DNA of 64,000 nt from Modestobacter altitudinis (GTDB lineage: Bacteria; Actinomycetota; Actinomycetes; Mycobacteriales; Geodermatophilaceae), in contig NZ_SJEW01000011.1 of NCBI RefSeq assembly GCF_005930475.1, positions 28,373 to 92,372 on the forward strand, read 5' to 3'. A program made the translations under genes and the position numbers. The notes under the pieces are model-generated. The model saw only the letters and a list, made by a program, of their open reading frames with translations. It made no database searches and was not told the origin of the DNA. Of this stretch, positions 40,403 through 48,079 are shown piece by piece; the stretch's first letter is position 1; every line of letters begins with the position of its first letter.

Positions 40403-40524
40403 CCCACCCTCGCGCTTTCGCGCGACCAAGTACGCGCGGTTTCGCGCGCGAAAGTACGCCCGGTTCGGCGCGCGAGAGTACGCGCGGTTTCGCGCGCGAA
40501 AGCGCACAGGGGGGACGACGGTGA
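40399..40524 (+). CDS. 41-codon bridging ORF made of octapeptide repeats
   Basis: A short frame that starts with ATG overlapping the amidohydrolase stop (ATGA) and ends with TGA overlapping the kamD start (GTGA). Almost all of it is the 24-nt tandem repeat, giving the peptide unit STRGFARE about four times. It may have no function as a peptide, but it would let ribosomes travel from one enzyme gene to the next. A repeat length divisible by three preserves this coupling. Confidence 0.45.
   Translation: MTHPRAFARPSTRGFARESTPGSARESTRGFARESAQGGRR
40411..40506 (+). repeat. 24-nt tandem repeat, 4 units
   Basis: Four imperfect copies of a unit near CGCGCGGTTTCGCGCGAAAGTA. Units 2 and 4 contain the perfect 14-bp palindrome TTTCGCGCGCGAAA (40440-40453 and 40488-40501). 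It fills the gap between the amidohydrolase gene and kamD. Confidence 0.85.
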
Positions 40525-42086
40525 CCGTGCTGGAGCTGGACGGTGAGCTGGTGCGCCGGGCGCGGGAGCTGGCCGAGCGGGCGGCGGCGCCGGTGGTCGA
40601 CCTGGCCCGGACCCACACCACCGTCTCGGTCGAACGCGCAGTGCTGCGGCTGGCCGGGCTGACCGGCACCGACCCGGTGCTCGGGGACGGCGAGGTGCCC
40701 TGGGTGAACCGGGTCGTCGACGCGGTGCGGGACCAGGTGGGCCTCGAGCACGGTGTCGCGCTGCCGGTGTGGCACGCCCTGGGCGGCGGCGGCAGCCTGC
40801 AGGAGCTGGCCGAGCAGGTGGGCGCGGGCACCGCCCGGTTCAGCATCCCGGCCGACCCGGAGCCCGCCCGCGCGGCCGCCCGCGCCGCCGTCGCGACCGG
40901 GATCGCCCGGATCGACGCCAACCGCGCCCGCCGGGACGAGCTGGTCGCGCTGCACGGCGACCCGCCCCGCCGTCCGTGGATCTACCTGATCGTGGCCACC
41001 GGCGACATCTACGAGGACATCCCGCAGGCCCAGGCCGCCGCCCGGGCCGGCGCGGACGTCATCGCCGTCATCCGGTCCACCGGGCAGTCGCTGCTGGACT
41101 ACGTGCCCGAGGGGGCGACCCGCACCGGGTACGCCGGCACCTACGCCACCGGGGAGAACTTCCGGCTGATGCGGGCCGCGCTGGACGACGTCGGTGCCGA
41201 GCTGGGCCGCTACGTCCGGCTCACCAACTACGCGTCCGGGCTGTGCATGCCGGAGATCGCCGTCCTGGCCGGGCTGGAGCGGCTGGACATGATGCTCAAC
41301 GACGCGATGTACGGGATCCTCTTCCGCGACATCAACCCGCGGCGCACCTTCGTCGACCAGCGGTTCAGCCGGATGGTGCACGCCCGCGCCGGGATCATCA
41401 TCAACACCGGCGAGGACAACTACCTCACCACCGCCGACGCCGTCGACGAGGCGCACACCGTCACCGTCAGCCAGCTGCTCAACGAGACCCTCGCCCACGA
41501 GGCCGGGCTCGAGGACTGGCAGCTGGGCCTGGGCCACGCCTTCGAGATCAACCCCGCCGTGCCCGAGTCGTTCCGGCTGGAGCTGGCGCACGCGCTGCTG
41601 GCCCGCGGCCTGTTCCCCGACGCACCGCTGAAGTGGATGCCGCCGACCAAGCACATGACCGGCGACGTCTTCGGCGGCTACCTGCTCGACGGGTTCTTCA
41701 ACCTGGCCGGGGCGCTCACCGGGCAGGGCATCCTGCTGGTCGGGATGATGACCGAGGCCGTCGTCACCCCGTGGCTGTCCGACCGGGACCTGGCGCTGCG
41801 CAACGTCCGGTACGTGCTGGAGGCCGCGGGAAACCTGCACGAGGACTTCGCTCCGCCCCGGGGCGGGTTCATCGACCGCCGCGCGCACACCGTGCTCACC
41901 GAGGCCGTACAGCTGCTGGAACGGATCGCCGACCACCCGCAGGGGCTGATCCAGGCCATCGCCGACGGCACCTTCGGCATCACCAAGCGGTCCCCGGACG
42001 GCGGCAAGGGCCTGGACGGCGTCGCCCGGCTCGCGGCGGACGCCTACAACCCGGCGATGGAGCTGATGGAACGTGTCGATGCCTGA
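40521..42086 (+). CDS. kamD: Lysine 5,6-aminomutase alpha subunit
   Basis: Large subunit of the adenosylcobalamin/PLP enzyme that shifts the terminal amino group of beta-lysine (or D-lysine) to carbon 5. Family blocks: WVNRVVDAVRDQVGLEHGVALPVWH, GADVIAVIRSTGQSLLDYVPEGAT, RLTNYASGLCMPEIA, MLNDAMYGILFRDINPRRT and PPTKHMTGDVFGGYLLDGFFN. Length 521 aa, as expected. GTG 40521 has a GGGGGG tract upstream and overlaps the stop of the short repeat ORF. Stop overlaps the probable kamE start. Confidence 0.94.
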   Translation: MTVLELDGELVRRARELAERAAAPVVDLARTHTTVSVERAVLRLAGLTGTDPVLGDGEVPWVNRVVDAVRDQVGLEHGVALPVWHALGGGGSLQELAEQVGAGTARFSIPADPEPARAAARAAVATGIARIDANRARRDELVALHGDPPRRPWIYLIVATGDIYEDIPQAQAAARAGADVIAVIRSTGQSLLDYVPEGATRTGYAGTYATGENFRLMRAALDDVGAELGRYVRLTNYASGLCMPEIAVLAGLERLDMMLNDAMYGILFRDINPRRTFVDQRFSRMVHARAGIIINTGEDNYLTTADAVDEAHTVTVSQLLNETLAHEAGLEDWQLGLGHAFEINPAVPESFRLELAHALLARGLFPDAPLKWMPPTKHMTGDVFGGYLLDGFFNLAGALTGQGILLVGMMTEAVVTPWLSDRDLALRNVRYVLEAAGNLHEDFAPPRGGFIDRRAHTVLTEAVQLLERIADHPQGLIQAIADGTFGITKRSPDGGKGLDGVARLAADAYNPAMELMERVDA

Positions 42087-42852
42087 GAAGGGCCATGTTG
42101 GCCAACATGGCCCTGGGAACGTCGTGCGGCCCTACGGGGACACCACCGGCGACGGGATGGTGCAGACCTCCTTCACGCTGCCCGTGCCGCCGGGGCCGCG
42201 GGCCGAGGGCGCGGCGCTGCAGCTCGCCCACAAGATGGGCATCGAGCCGGCGATGGTGGTGCACAGCCACGGCATCGGCGAGGGGTTCACCTTCTTCGTC
42301 GTCTACGGCAGCGTGAAGCACCTGGTCGACCTGGATGCGGTGCACGTCGAGGTGCGCGCCTACCCGCTGCTCTCACCCGGGGAGGTCAACGCCGCCATCA
42401 AGACCCGGATGCGGCGGAGCCTGGTCGTCCTGGGGGCCTGCATCGGCACGGACGCGCACACGGTCGGCATCGACGCGATCCTCAACCTCAAGGGCTTCGC
42501 GGGGGAGAAGGGCCTGGAGTACTACCGGGAGATGCAGGTGGCCAACCTCGGCGCCCAGGTGAGCGTGCCGGAGCTGGTGCACGCCGCCCGGGCGCGGCGG
42601 GCCGACGCCGTGCTGGTCTCCCAGGTGGTGACCCAGAAGGACGCCCACCTGCGCAACACCCGCGAGCTGGCCGGTGCGTTCCGGGAGGCGATGGGGGAGG
42701 CGCGCCCGCTGCTGGTGGTCGGTGGTCCCCGCTTCGACCCCGCGATGGCCGCCGAGCTCGGCGTCGACAAGGTCTTCGGCCGGGGGACGACGCCCGGCGA
42801 GGTCGCCAGCTACCTGGTGCACGCCCTGGTCCCCGAGGAGGAACCGCTGTGA
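42079..42852 (+). CDS. kamE: Lysine 5,6-aminomutase beta subunit
   Basis: Cobalamin- and PLP-binding subunit. RPYGDTTGDGMVQTSFTLPVP opens the dimerisation domain; the B12 domain has GTDAHTVG with His127 as cobalt ligand, and Lys138 in NLKGFAG lies exactly 11 residues later, the spacing of the PLP-binding Lys144 and His133 I recall from the Clostridium sticklandii enzyme. Start is uncertain: ATG 42079 overlaps kamD by 8 nt but runs through a 26-bp palindromic repeat; GTG 42124 lies just after it. With 42079 the protein is 257 aa. Confidence 0.92.
   Translation: MPEKGHVGQHGPGNVVRPYGDTTGDGMVQTSFTLPVPPGPRAEGAALQLAHKMGIEPAMVVHSHGIGEGFTFFVVYGSVKHLVDLDAVHVEVRAYPLLSPGEVNAAIKTRMRRSLVVLGACIGTDAHTVGIDAILNLKGFAGEKGLEYYREMQVANLGAQVSVPELVHAARARRADAVLVSQVVTQKDAHLRNTRELAGAFREAMGEARPLLVVGGPRFDPAMAAELGVDKVFGRGTTPGEVASYLVHALVPEEEPL
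42089..42114. repeat. 26-bp perfect palindrome, copy 2
   Basis: Identical to copy 1. Located 3 nt after the kamD stop, in the middle of an operon and within the possible first codons of kamE. A strong terminator here would cut kamE and kal off from kamD. Confidence 0.8.
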
Positions 42853-43253
42853 CCGACCCCCGGGTGGGACTCACCGTCACCCATCGCCGTTACGTCCCGT
42901 ACGCCCATGGCCACTACGGCGGCGACCTGGTCGACGGCGCCTACACGCTGGGGGTGTTCGGCGACGTGGCCACCGAGCTGGCCATCCGGGCCGACGGTGA
43001 CGAGGGGCTGCTCGCCGGCTACTCCGCGGTGTCCTTCCTGGCCCCCGTTCAGGCCGGAGACGTGCTGGAGGCCTGCTGCGAGGTGGTCCGCGTCGGCCGC
43101 CGCAGCCGGGAGCTGCGCTGCTGGGCCGACGTGGTCGCCCGCGCCGACCCGGCCCGCGGCGCGTCGGCGGCCCGGGTGCTGGACCCGCCGCTGCGGGTGG
43201 TGGAGGCGACCGCGACCCTCGTCGTCCCGGCGTCCTCCGACGGGACCGGCTGA
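42849..43253 (+). CDS. kal: 3-aminobutyryl-CoA ammonia lyase (hotdog fold)
   Basis: 134 residues with a hotdog-fold sequence: HRRYVPYAHGHYGGDLVDGAYTLGVFGDVATELAIRADGDEGL followed by a central strand set. Kal removes ammonia from L-3-aminobutyryl-CoA to give crotonyl-CoA in lysine fermentation. Context (GTGA overlap with kamE) and length support Kal over a generic thioesterase. The two acyl-CoA steps before it (Kce cleavage) are not encoded nearby. Confidence 0.85.
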   Translation: MTDPRVGLTVTHRRYVPYAHGHYGGDLVDGAYTLGVFGDVATELAIRADGDEGLLAGYSAVSFLAPVQAGDVLEACCEVVRVGRRSRELRCWADVVARADPARGASAARVLDPPLRVVEATATLVVPASSDGTG

Positions 43254-43729
43254 CGGACGTCGCGGTGCGGGGCCCTCGATGTCGGTGCTGTGGCTGTATC
43301 ACGAACGGGTAACGGACCGCACCGTTGGTCACGACCCGCCCCGGGGTGCTCCGGCGCACGGTCCGGGCTGCCGATGCTGACCTCGTTCCACACCCCGGGA
43401 GATCGGAGTGTGCTCCTCCTCGGCCCGAGTCGAGGTGGAGCACCGGACCCGAGGGCGCTCGTCCTGGCTCCCGTCGTCCGCCGTGTGCGGGGCCCCGCGT
43501 CACCAGACAACGGTGCAGTGGCCGCAGCCAGCGGCCGGTGCACCGGCCCGAAGGCGCGGGGCACCCCGCACGGAGGACGACGGCCCGCCCCCGGTGGAGT
43601 CGCGTCCACCCGCCACGCACGGGGTGGGATGCTGGAGCCGGCCGCGGCGGTGCGCCCGGCCTCGGGTCCCGTGCTCGCGGGGCCCTCGACGTCCCCGGGT
43701 GCTGCCCCGGGTCAGGCGAGAGGTGGGGC
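43254..43729. other. 476-nt leader/intergenic region before lnt
   Basis: No gene I can support. It contains a 12-bp hairpin at 43410-43443 and otherwise GC-rich sequence. The frames running through it into lnt are not family-like, so lnt has either a long 5' leader or an internal promoter. Confidence 0.55.
43410..43443 (+). terminator. Hairpin in the kal-lnt gap
   Basis: GTGCTCC-T-CCTCG (43410-43422) pairs with CGAGG-T-GGAGCAC (43431-43443): 12 bp with one T/T mismatch and an 8-nt loop. It could terminate the lysine operon or structure the lnt leader. Confidence 0.45.
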
Positions 43730-45340
43730 GTGCCGACAGTGGTGGCGACCGGCACGGCGAACCCGGACACCGGCACGGTGCGGCCGGTGGACGACGCCCC
43801 CGTCCGGCGCTGGCCCTGGCGCACGGCGCTCGCCGCCCTCGGCGGCCTGGCGCTCGTGCTGTCCTTCCCCGGCCACGACCTGACCTGGCTGGCCGTACTG
43901 GGCCCGGCAGCCCTGGCGCTGGCCGTCCGCGGCCAGCGGGCCCGCAGCGGGCTGTGGCTGGGCCTGGTGCTCGGCCTGGTGTTCATGGTCCCGCTGCTGT
44001 CCTGGACCGGCATCTACGTCGGCCCGCTGCCCTGGCTGGCCCTGGCGGTGACGGAGGCGCTGTACTTCGCGCTGCTCGGCGCCGCCGCGGCGGTGACCTC
44101 GCGCCTGCCGGGCTGGCCGGTCTGGGCCGCGGCGCTGTGGGTCGCCGACGAGGCACTGCGCGGCCGGTGGCCGCTGGGCGGGTTCCCGTGGGGCCGGCTC
44201 GGCTTCAGCCAGGTCGACGGACCGTTCACCGCGCTCGCCGCCTACGGCGGGGTGCCGCTGGTCAGCTTCGCGGTGGCGCTGACCGGCACGCTGCTGGCCG
44301 CCGCCGCCCTCGCCCTGGCCCGCGGGCGGACGCGGCGCCGGGTCGCGGTGCTGGCGCTGGTCGGCGCCGTGGCCGTGCCCGTCGCCGGCGTGCTGGCCGG
44401 GCTCCCGCTGGCCGGGGCGTCGCTGACCGAGGGTGGCCCGACCCGCACCGTGGCCGTCATCCAGGGCAACGTCCCCCGCGCCGGGCTGGACTTCAACGCC
44501 CAGCGCCGGGCGGTGCTGGACAACCACGCGAACCAGACCCGGCAGCTCGCCGCGGCCGTCGCCCGCGGGGAGCAGCCCCAGCCGGACCTGGTCGTCTGGC
44601 CGGAGAACAGCTCCGACATCGACCCGTACCGCAACGCCGACGCCGCCGAGGCCATCACCCGCGCCGCCCAGGCGATCGGCGCGCCGATCCTCGTCGGCGC
44701 GGTGGTCGAGGGCCCCGGCCGGTTCGTCTCCAACACCGGCATCGTCTGGGACCCGGTCACCGGCCCCGGCGACACCTACGTCAAGCAGCACCCGGTGCCG
44801 CTGGCCGAGTACGTGCCCGCCCGGTCGTTCTTCCGCCTGTTCAGCTCCGACGTCGACCGCGTCCACGACTTCGCCCACGGCACCGAGGTCGGCAACCTCG
44901 ACGTCGGGGGAGCGGCGGTCGGCGATGTCATCTGCTTCGAGGTCGCCTACGACGGGCTGGTGTCCGACGTGGTCGACGGCGGCGCCGGGATGATCGTCGT
45001 GCAGACCAACAACGCCACGTTCGGGTTCACCGACGAGAGCGCTCAACAGCTGGCGATGAGCCGGCTGCGGGCCGTCGAGTTCGGCCGCACGGTGGTGGTC
45101 GCGGCGACCAGCGGGATCAGCGCGGTCGTCGCCCCGGACGGCTCGGTGGTCCGCCGCTCGCAGCTGTTCACCCCGGACACGTTCGTCGAGGAGATCGCCC
45201 AGCGGGACTCCCGAACCGTCGCCGAGCGGCTGGACGCCGGCCCGGAGTGGGCGCTCACCGCCCTGGGGGTGGGTGCCGTGCTCGCCGCCGTCGTCCCCGC
45301 GCTGGCCCGCCGGCGGCCAGCTCGCCGGGCCGTCCGGTGA
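43730..45340 (+). CDS. lnt: Apolipoprotein N-acyltransferase
   Basis: Adds the third acyl chain to lipoproteins. About six N-terminal membrane helices (from LAALGGLALVLSFPG) are followed by a nitrilase-fold domain with the Glu in VVWPENSSDIDPY, Lys in KQHPVPLAEYVP and Cys in GDVICFEVAYDG, the catalytic triad. GTG 43730 has GAGAGG ahead. Mycobacteria carry this domain fused to Ppm1; here the two are separate but overlap by 4 nt (GTGA). Length 536 aa. Confidence 0.94.
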   Translation: MPTVVATGTANPDTGTVRPVDDAPVRRWPWRTALAALGGLALVLSFPGHDLTWLAVLGPAALALAVRGQRARSGLWLGLVLGLVFMVPLLSWTGIYVGPLPWLALAVTEALYFALLGAAAAVTSRLPGWPVWAAALWVADEALRGRWPLGGFPWGRLGFSQVDGPFTALAAYGGVPLVSFAVALTGTLLAAAALALARGRTRRRVAVLALVGAVAVPVAGVLAGLPLAGASLTEGGPTRTVAVIQGNVPRAGLDFNAQRRAVLDNHANQTRQLAAAVARGEQPQPDLVVWPENSSDIDPYRNADAAEAITRAAQAIGAPILVGAVVEGPGRFVSNTGIVWDPVTGPGDTYVKQHPVPLAEYVPARSFFRLFSSDVDRVHDFAHGTEVGNLDVGGAAVGDVICFEVAYDGLVSDVVDGGAGMIVVQTNNATFGFTDESAQQLAMSRLRAVEFGRTVVVAATSGISAVVAPDGSVVRRSQLFTPDTFVEEIAQRDSRTVAERLDAGPEWALTALGVGAVLAAVVPALARRRPARRAVR

Positions 45341-46140
45341 CGGCGCCGTCCGCGCTGGGCCCGGTCCTGGTGGTCGTCCCGACCTACGACGAGATCGGCA
45401 ACCTGGGCGCCGTCCTCGACAGGCTGCACGCCGCCGTCCCCACCGCGCACGCCCTGGTGGTCGACGACGCCTCCCCGGACGGCACCGGCGAGCTCGCCGA
45501 CGCGCGGGCGGCGGCCGACGAGCGGGTGCACGTGCTGCACCGCGCCGCCAAGGCCGGCCTCGGCCCCGCCTACGTGGCCGGCTTCCGCTGGGCCGCCGAG
45601 CGCGGGTACGCCGTCGTGGTGGAGATGGACGCCGACGGCTCCCACCCGCCGGAGCGGCTGCCCGCCCTGCTCGCCGCCCTCGAGGACGCCGACCTGGTGC
45701 TCGGCTCGCGCTACGTGCCCGGCGGCTCGGTGGTGGACTGGCCGCCGCACCGGCTGGCGCTGTCCCGGGCCGGGAACCTCTACACCCGGTGGGCACTGCG
45801 CCTCCCGCTCGCCGACGCCACCGGCGGTTTCCGGGCCGCGCGGATGGAGCTGGTGTCCCGGCTGCCCTTCGACGAGGTGGCCAGCCAGGGCTACTGCTTC
45901 CAGGTGGACTGGGCCTGGCGGGCGGTCCGGTCGGGGGCCCGGGTGGTCGAGGTGCCGATCGCCTTCAGCGAACGCACCGTGGGCCGGAGCAAGATGAGCA
46001 GCTCGATCGTTACAGAAGCACTGGCACGGGTGACCTGGTGGGGAGTCCTGGACCGGTTGGCCGATCGGCTGCCGGGCCGGGTGACCCGTCCCGTGCCGGG
46101 ACGTGCCCGAGGTGGGCGGCGGACGCAGGTGCTCCGGTAG
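45337..46140 (+). CDS. ppm1: Polyprenol-phosphate mannosyltransferase (Ppm1 catalytic domain)
   Basis: GT2 glycosyltransferase (267 aa) that makes polyprenyl-phosphomannose from GDP-mannose. VVVPTYDEIGNLGAVLDRL, VVDDASPDGTGELA, EMDADGSHPPERLPALL (DXD), GSRYVPGGSVVDWP and ATGGFRAARMELV are standard. GTG 45337 overlaps the lnt stop. Coupled with lnt, it would supply mannose donors at the membrane for lipoglycans and glycoproteins. Confidence 0.92.
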   Translation: MTAPSALGPVLVVVPTYDEIGNLGAVLDRLHAAVPTAHALVVDDASPDGTGELADARAAADERVHVLHRAAKAGLGPAYVAGFRWAAERGYAVVVEMDADGSHPPERLPALLAALEDADLVLGSRYVPGGSVVDWPPHRLALSRAGNLYTRWALRLPLADATGGFRAARMELVSRLPFDEVASQGYCFQVDWAWRAVRSGARVVEVPIAFSERTVGRSKMSSSIVTEALARVTWWGVLDRLADRLPGRVTRPVPGRARGGRRTQVLR

Positions 46141-46178
46141 GGAGCACCTCCCGCCCTCCGGGCAGAGGAGGAGCGCAC

Positions 46179-46715
46179 ATGGCCACCGCCTACACGGCGC
46201 CGCGCACACCGGCAGGCAGGACGTCCTCGCGGCTGCGGACGGCGATCGGGCTGGGAGCACTGGCCGAGGTCGTCGTCTACGTGCTGGTCGCGTCCTGGAT
46301 CGGCATCGGCTGGACGATCCTGGCGACGCTGGCCACCAGCGCCCTCGGCTGGGCGTTGCTGGCCCGGCAGGGCACCAAGGCGCTCGGAGAGCTGCGCCAG
46401 CGCGCCGCCGAGCACCGCGCCCCTGGCAGGGCGCTCGGTGACGCCGGCCTGATCGCCCTCGGCGGGCTGCTGATGGTGCTGCCGGGCTTCATCGGCGACC
46501 TGCTCGGGCTGTTGTGCCTGCTGCCTGTCACCCGGGCGCTGCCGCGGATGCTCATCGCCCGCAGCGTGGCCAGCCGGCTCCCCGACGCGATGCGCGGGCC
46601 GGTGCGGGTGCGGTCGGTGCGCACCGAGCCGGTGACCGGTCCTGCGGAGCCCTACCGGGCCGGTCCGGCCACCCGGGTGATCGAGGGTGAGGTCGTGCCC
46701 GACGAGCGCCCCTGA
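46179..46715 (+). CDS. fxsA: FxsA family membrane protein
   Basis: 178 residues. VVVYVLVASWIGIGWTILATLATSALGWALL gives two N-terminal helices, followed by GLIALGGLLMVLPGFIGDLLGLLCLLPVTR, the conserved FxsA block. E. coli FxsA suppresses phage F exclusion; the role here is unknown. ATG 46179 with GAGGAGGAG upstream. The neighbourhood ppm1-fxsA-rbpA matches mycobacterial gene order. Confidence 0.9.
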   Translation: MATAYTAPRTPAGRTSSRLRTAIGLGALAEVVVYVLVASWIGIGWTILATLATSALGWALLARQGTKALGELRQRAAEHRAPGRALGDAGLIALGGLLMVLPGFIGDLLGLLCLLPVTRALPRMLIARSVASRLPDAMRGPVRVRSVRTEPVTGPAEPYRAGPATRVIEGEVVPDERP

Positions 46716-46723
46716 GGCGGACG

Positions 46724-46764
46724 CACGAGAGCCCCGGTGGACCTCGTCCACCGGGGCTCTCGTG
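46724..46764. terminator. Strong bidirectional terminator between fxsA and rbpA
   Basis: A perfect 19-bp stem (46724-46742 with 46746-46764, left arm beginning CACGAGAGCCCCGG) with a 3-nt loop between two convergent genes. Confidence 0.85.
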
Positions 46765-46782
46765 TGTGGTGCTGGAGCTGTG

Positions 46783-47127
46783 TCAGCTGGCGCGGGTCCG
46801 CCGGCCGCGGAGCACCTCGAGGCGCTCGGCGAGGACCTCCTCGAGGTCGTCCACCGAGCGGCGCTCCAGGAGCATGTCCCAGTGCGTGCGCGGCGGCTTC
46901 ACCTTCTTGGGAGCGGGCTCGGCACCGCCGACGAGCTTGGCGGGCGACCCGTCGTACTTGCACTCCCACGTGTCGGGGAGTTCTGCGTCATCGGCGAAGG
47001 GCACCGTGACGAGGTGGCCCTGGGGGCACCGGTACTCGGCGTACTGCCGCTCGATGGGCGCGGTGTTGCGCTCGGTCTCATAGCTCACGCTGCCCAGTCG
47101 GCTTCCGCGTAGCGAACGCTCGCCCAT
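46783..47127 (-). CDS. rbpA: RNA polymerase-binding protein RbpA
   Basis: Actinobacterial transcription activator that binds RNA polymerase and the principal sigma factor. 114 residues: RLGSVSYETERN, the zinc-ribbon-like core YRCPQGHLVTVPF...WECKYDG, the basic linker KKVKPPRTHWDML and the C-terminal sigma-interaction helix SVDDLEEVLAERLEVLR. ATG 47127. A SigR-type promoter lies 90 nt upstream. Confidence 0.97.
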   Translation of the reverse strand: MGERSLRGSRLGSVSYETERNTAPIERQYAEYRCPQGHLVTVPFADDAELPDTWECKYDGSPAKLVGGAEPAPKKVKPPRTHWDMLLERRSVDDLEEVLAERLEVLRGRRTRAS

Positions 47128-47216
47128 GGCACACCGTCCTCTCGTGCTGATGTCGGTCAGTTCTGGACTGCCCGGGCTGCCGCATGCTCACGCATCCGGT
47201 GCGGGGTGTCGCAGGG

Positions 47217-47245
47217 GTCAACGACAGATGAAGGAATTGGATTCC
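47217..47245 (-). promoter_or_regulatory. SigR/SigH-type promoter of rbpA
   Basis: On the minus strand GGAAT (47245-47241), 18 nt, then GTTGAC (47222-47217). This fits GGAAT-N18-GTT, the consensus of the thiol-stress sigma factor SigR (Streptomyces) and SigH (mycobacteria). rbpA is a known SigR-regulon gene in Streptomyces. The predicted 5' leader is about 80 nt. Confidence 0.7.
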
Positions 47246-47341
47246 TCGCCGTCAGCGGTCGATCATCCCACATGGTGAGAGATCGGGCCTCCCGCACCCC
47301 CATCGGGGTGAGGTGGACGGCGCCAGCGCCCCCTGGCCGGG

Positions 47342-48079
47342 TCAGCGCAGGGCGAGCTGCCCGGGGCCGGTGGGGGTCGGCTCCAGCAGCCCACGGACGT
47401 AGTGCCGGCGGCAGAGCACCTGGTAGCGGACGTCGTCCCCGTCGCCGGCACCCGCGGTGACCTCGGTCGAGGGGACGGGCGCCGGGGCGGTGTCGGCCAC
47501 CACCACCGTGGCGCCCTCCCGCACCATCCCGCCGCCCACGACCCGGGCGTTGAGCAGCCCGGGGAGGCCGCACCAGCACAGCACCTGGACCTGCACCCGC
47601 TGCACGTCGTCGGCGAGCTCGAACAGCCGCTGGGTGCCGGTGAACAGCCGGGCCCGGAAATCGGTGGTCAGCCCGAAGGCGTAGACGTCCACGTGCGACT
47701 CGTCGACGAGCTCGGCCAGCTGCTCGACCTGCTCCCCGGTGAGGAACTGCGCCTCGTCGACGATCAGGTAGTCGACCCGGTGCCCGCCGGCCCAGCGGGC
47801 GCGGACCAGCAGCCGGACGTCGGTGCCCGGGTCCAGCTCGACGGCCTCGCGCCGCAGCCCGACCCGGGAGCTGATCTGCGGCGTCCCGGAGCGGTCGCCC
47901 TGGGTCAGCAGCAGCCCGTGCCGGCCCTGCCGGCTCTGGCTGTGGTCGACCTGCAGCGCCAGCGTCGACTTCCCGCAGTCCATCGGGCCGTGGAAGAAGA
48001 CCAGGTGCGCCGGCGCCGGGTGCCGGCGGCGGTCACCGGAGGCGGGGACGGCGTCGGGCAGCAGGGGAGTGGGGGTCAC
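47342..48079 (-). CDS. tdk: Thymidine kinase (type II)
   Basis: Phosphorylates thymidine in the salvage pathway. P-loop GPMDCGKSTLALQ (residues 31-43), VDYLIVDEAQFL (Walker B), YAFGLTTDFRARLF (thymidine lasso region), and the zinc site CWCG plus YQVLCRRHY. There is an extra ~20-residue N-terminal extension and a longer insert before the last cysteine. ATG 48079 overlaps the MFS stop by 4 nt. Confidence 0.92.
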   Translation of the reverse strand: MTPTPLLPDAVPASGDRRRHPAPAHLVFFHGPMDCGKSTLALQVDHSQSRQGRHGLLLTQGDRSGTPQISSRVGLRREAVELDPGTDVRLLVRARWAGGHRVDYLIVDEAQFLTGEQVEQLAELVDESHVDVYAFGLTTDFRARLFTGTQRLFELADDVQRVQVQVLCWCGLPGLLNARVVGGGMVREGATVVVADTAPAPVPSTEVTAGAGDGDDVRYQVLCRRHYVRGLLEPTPTGPGQLALR

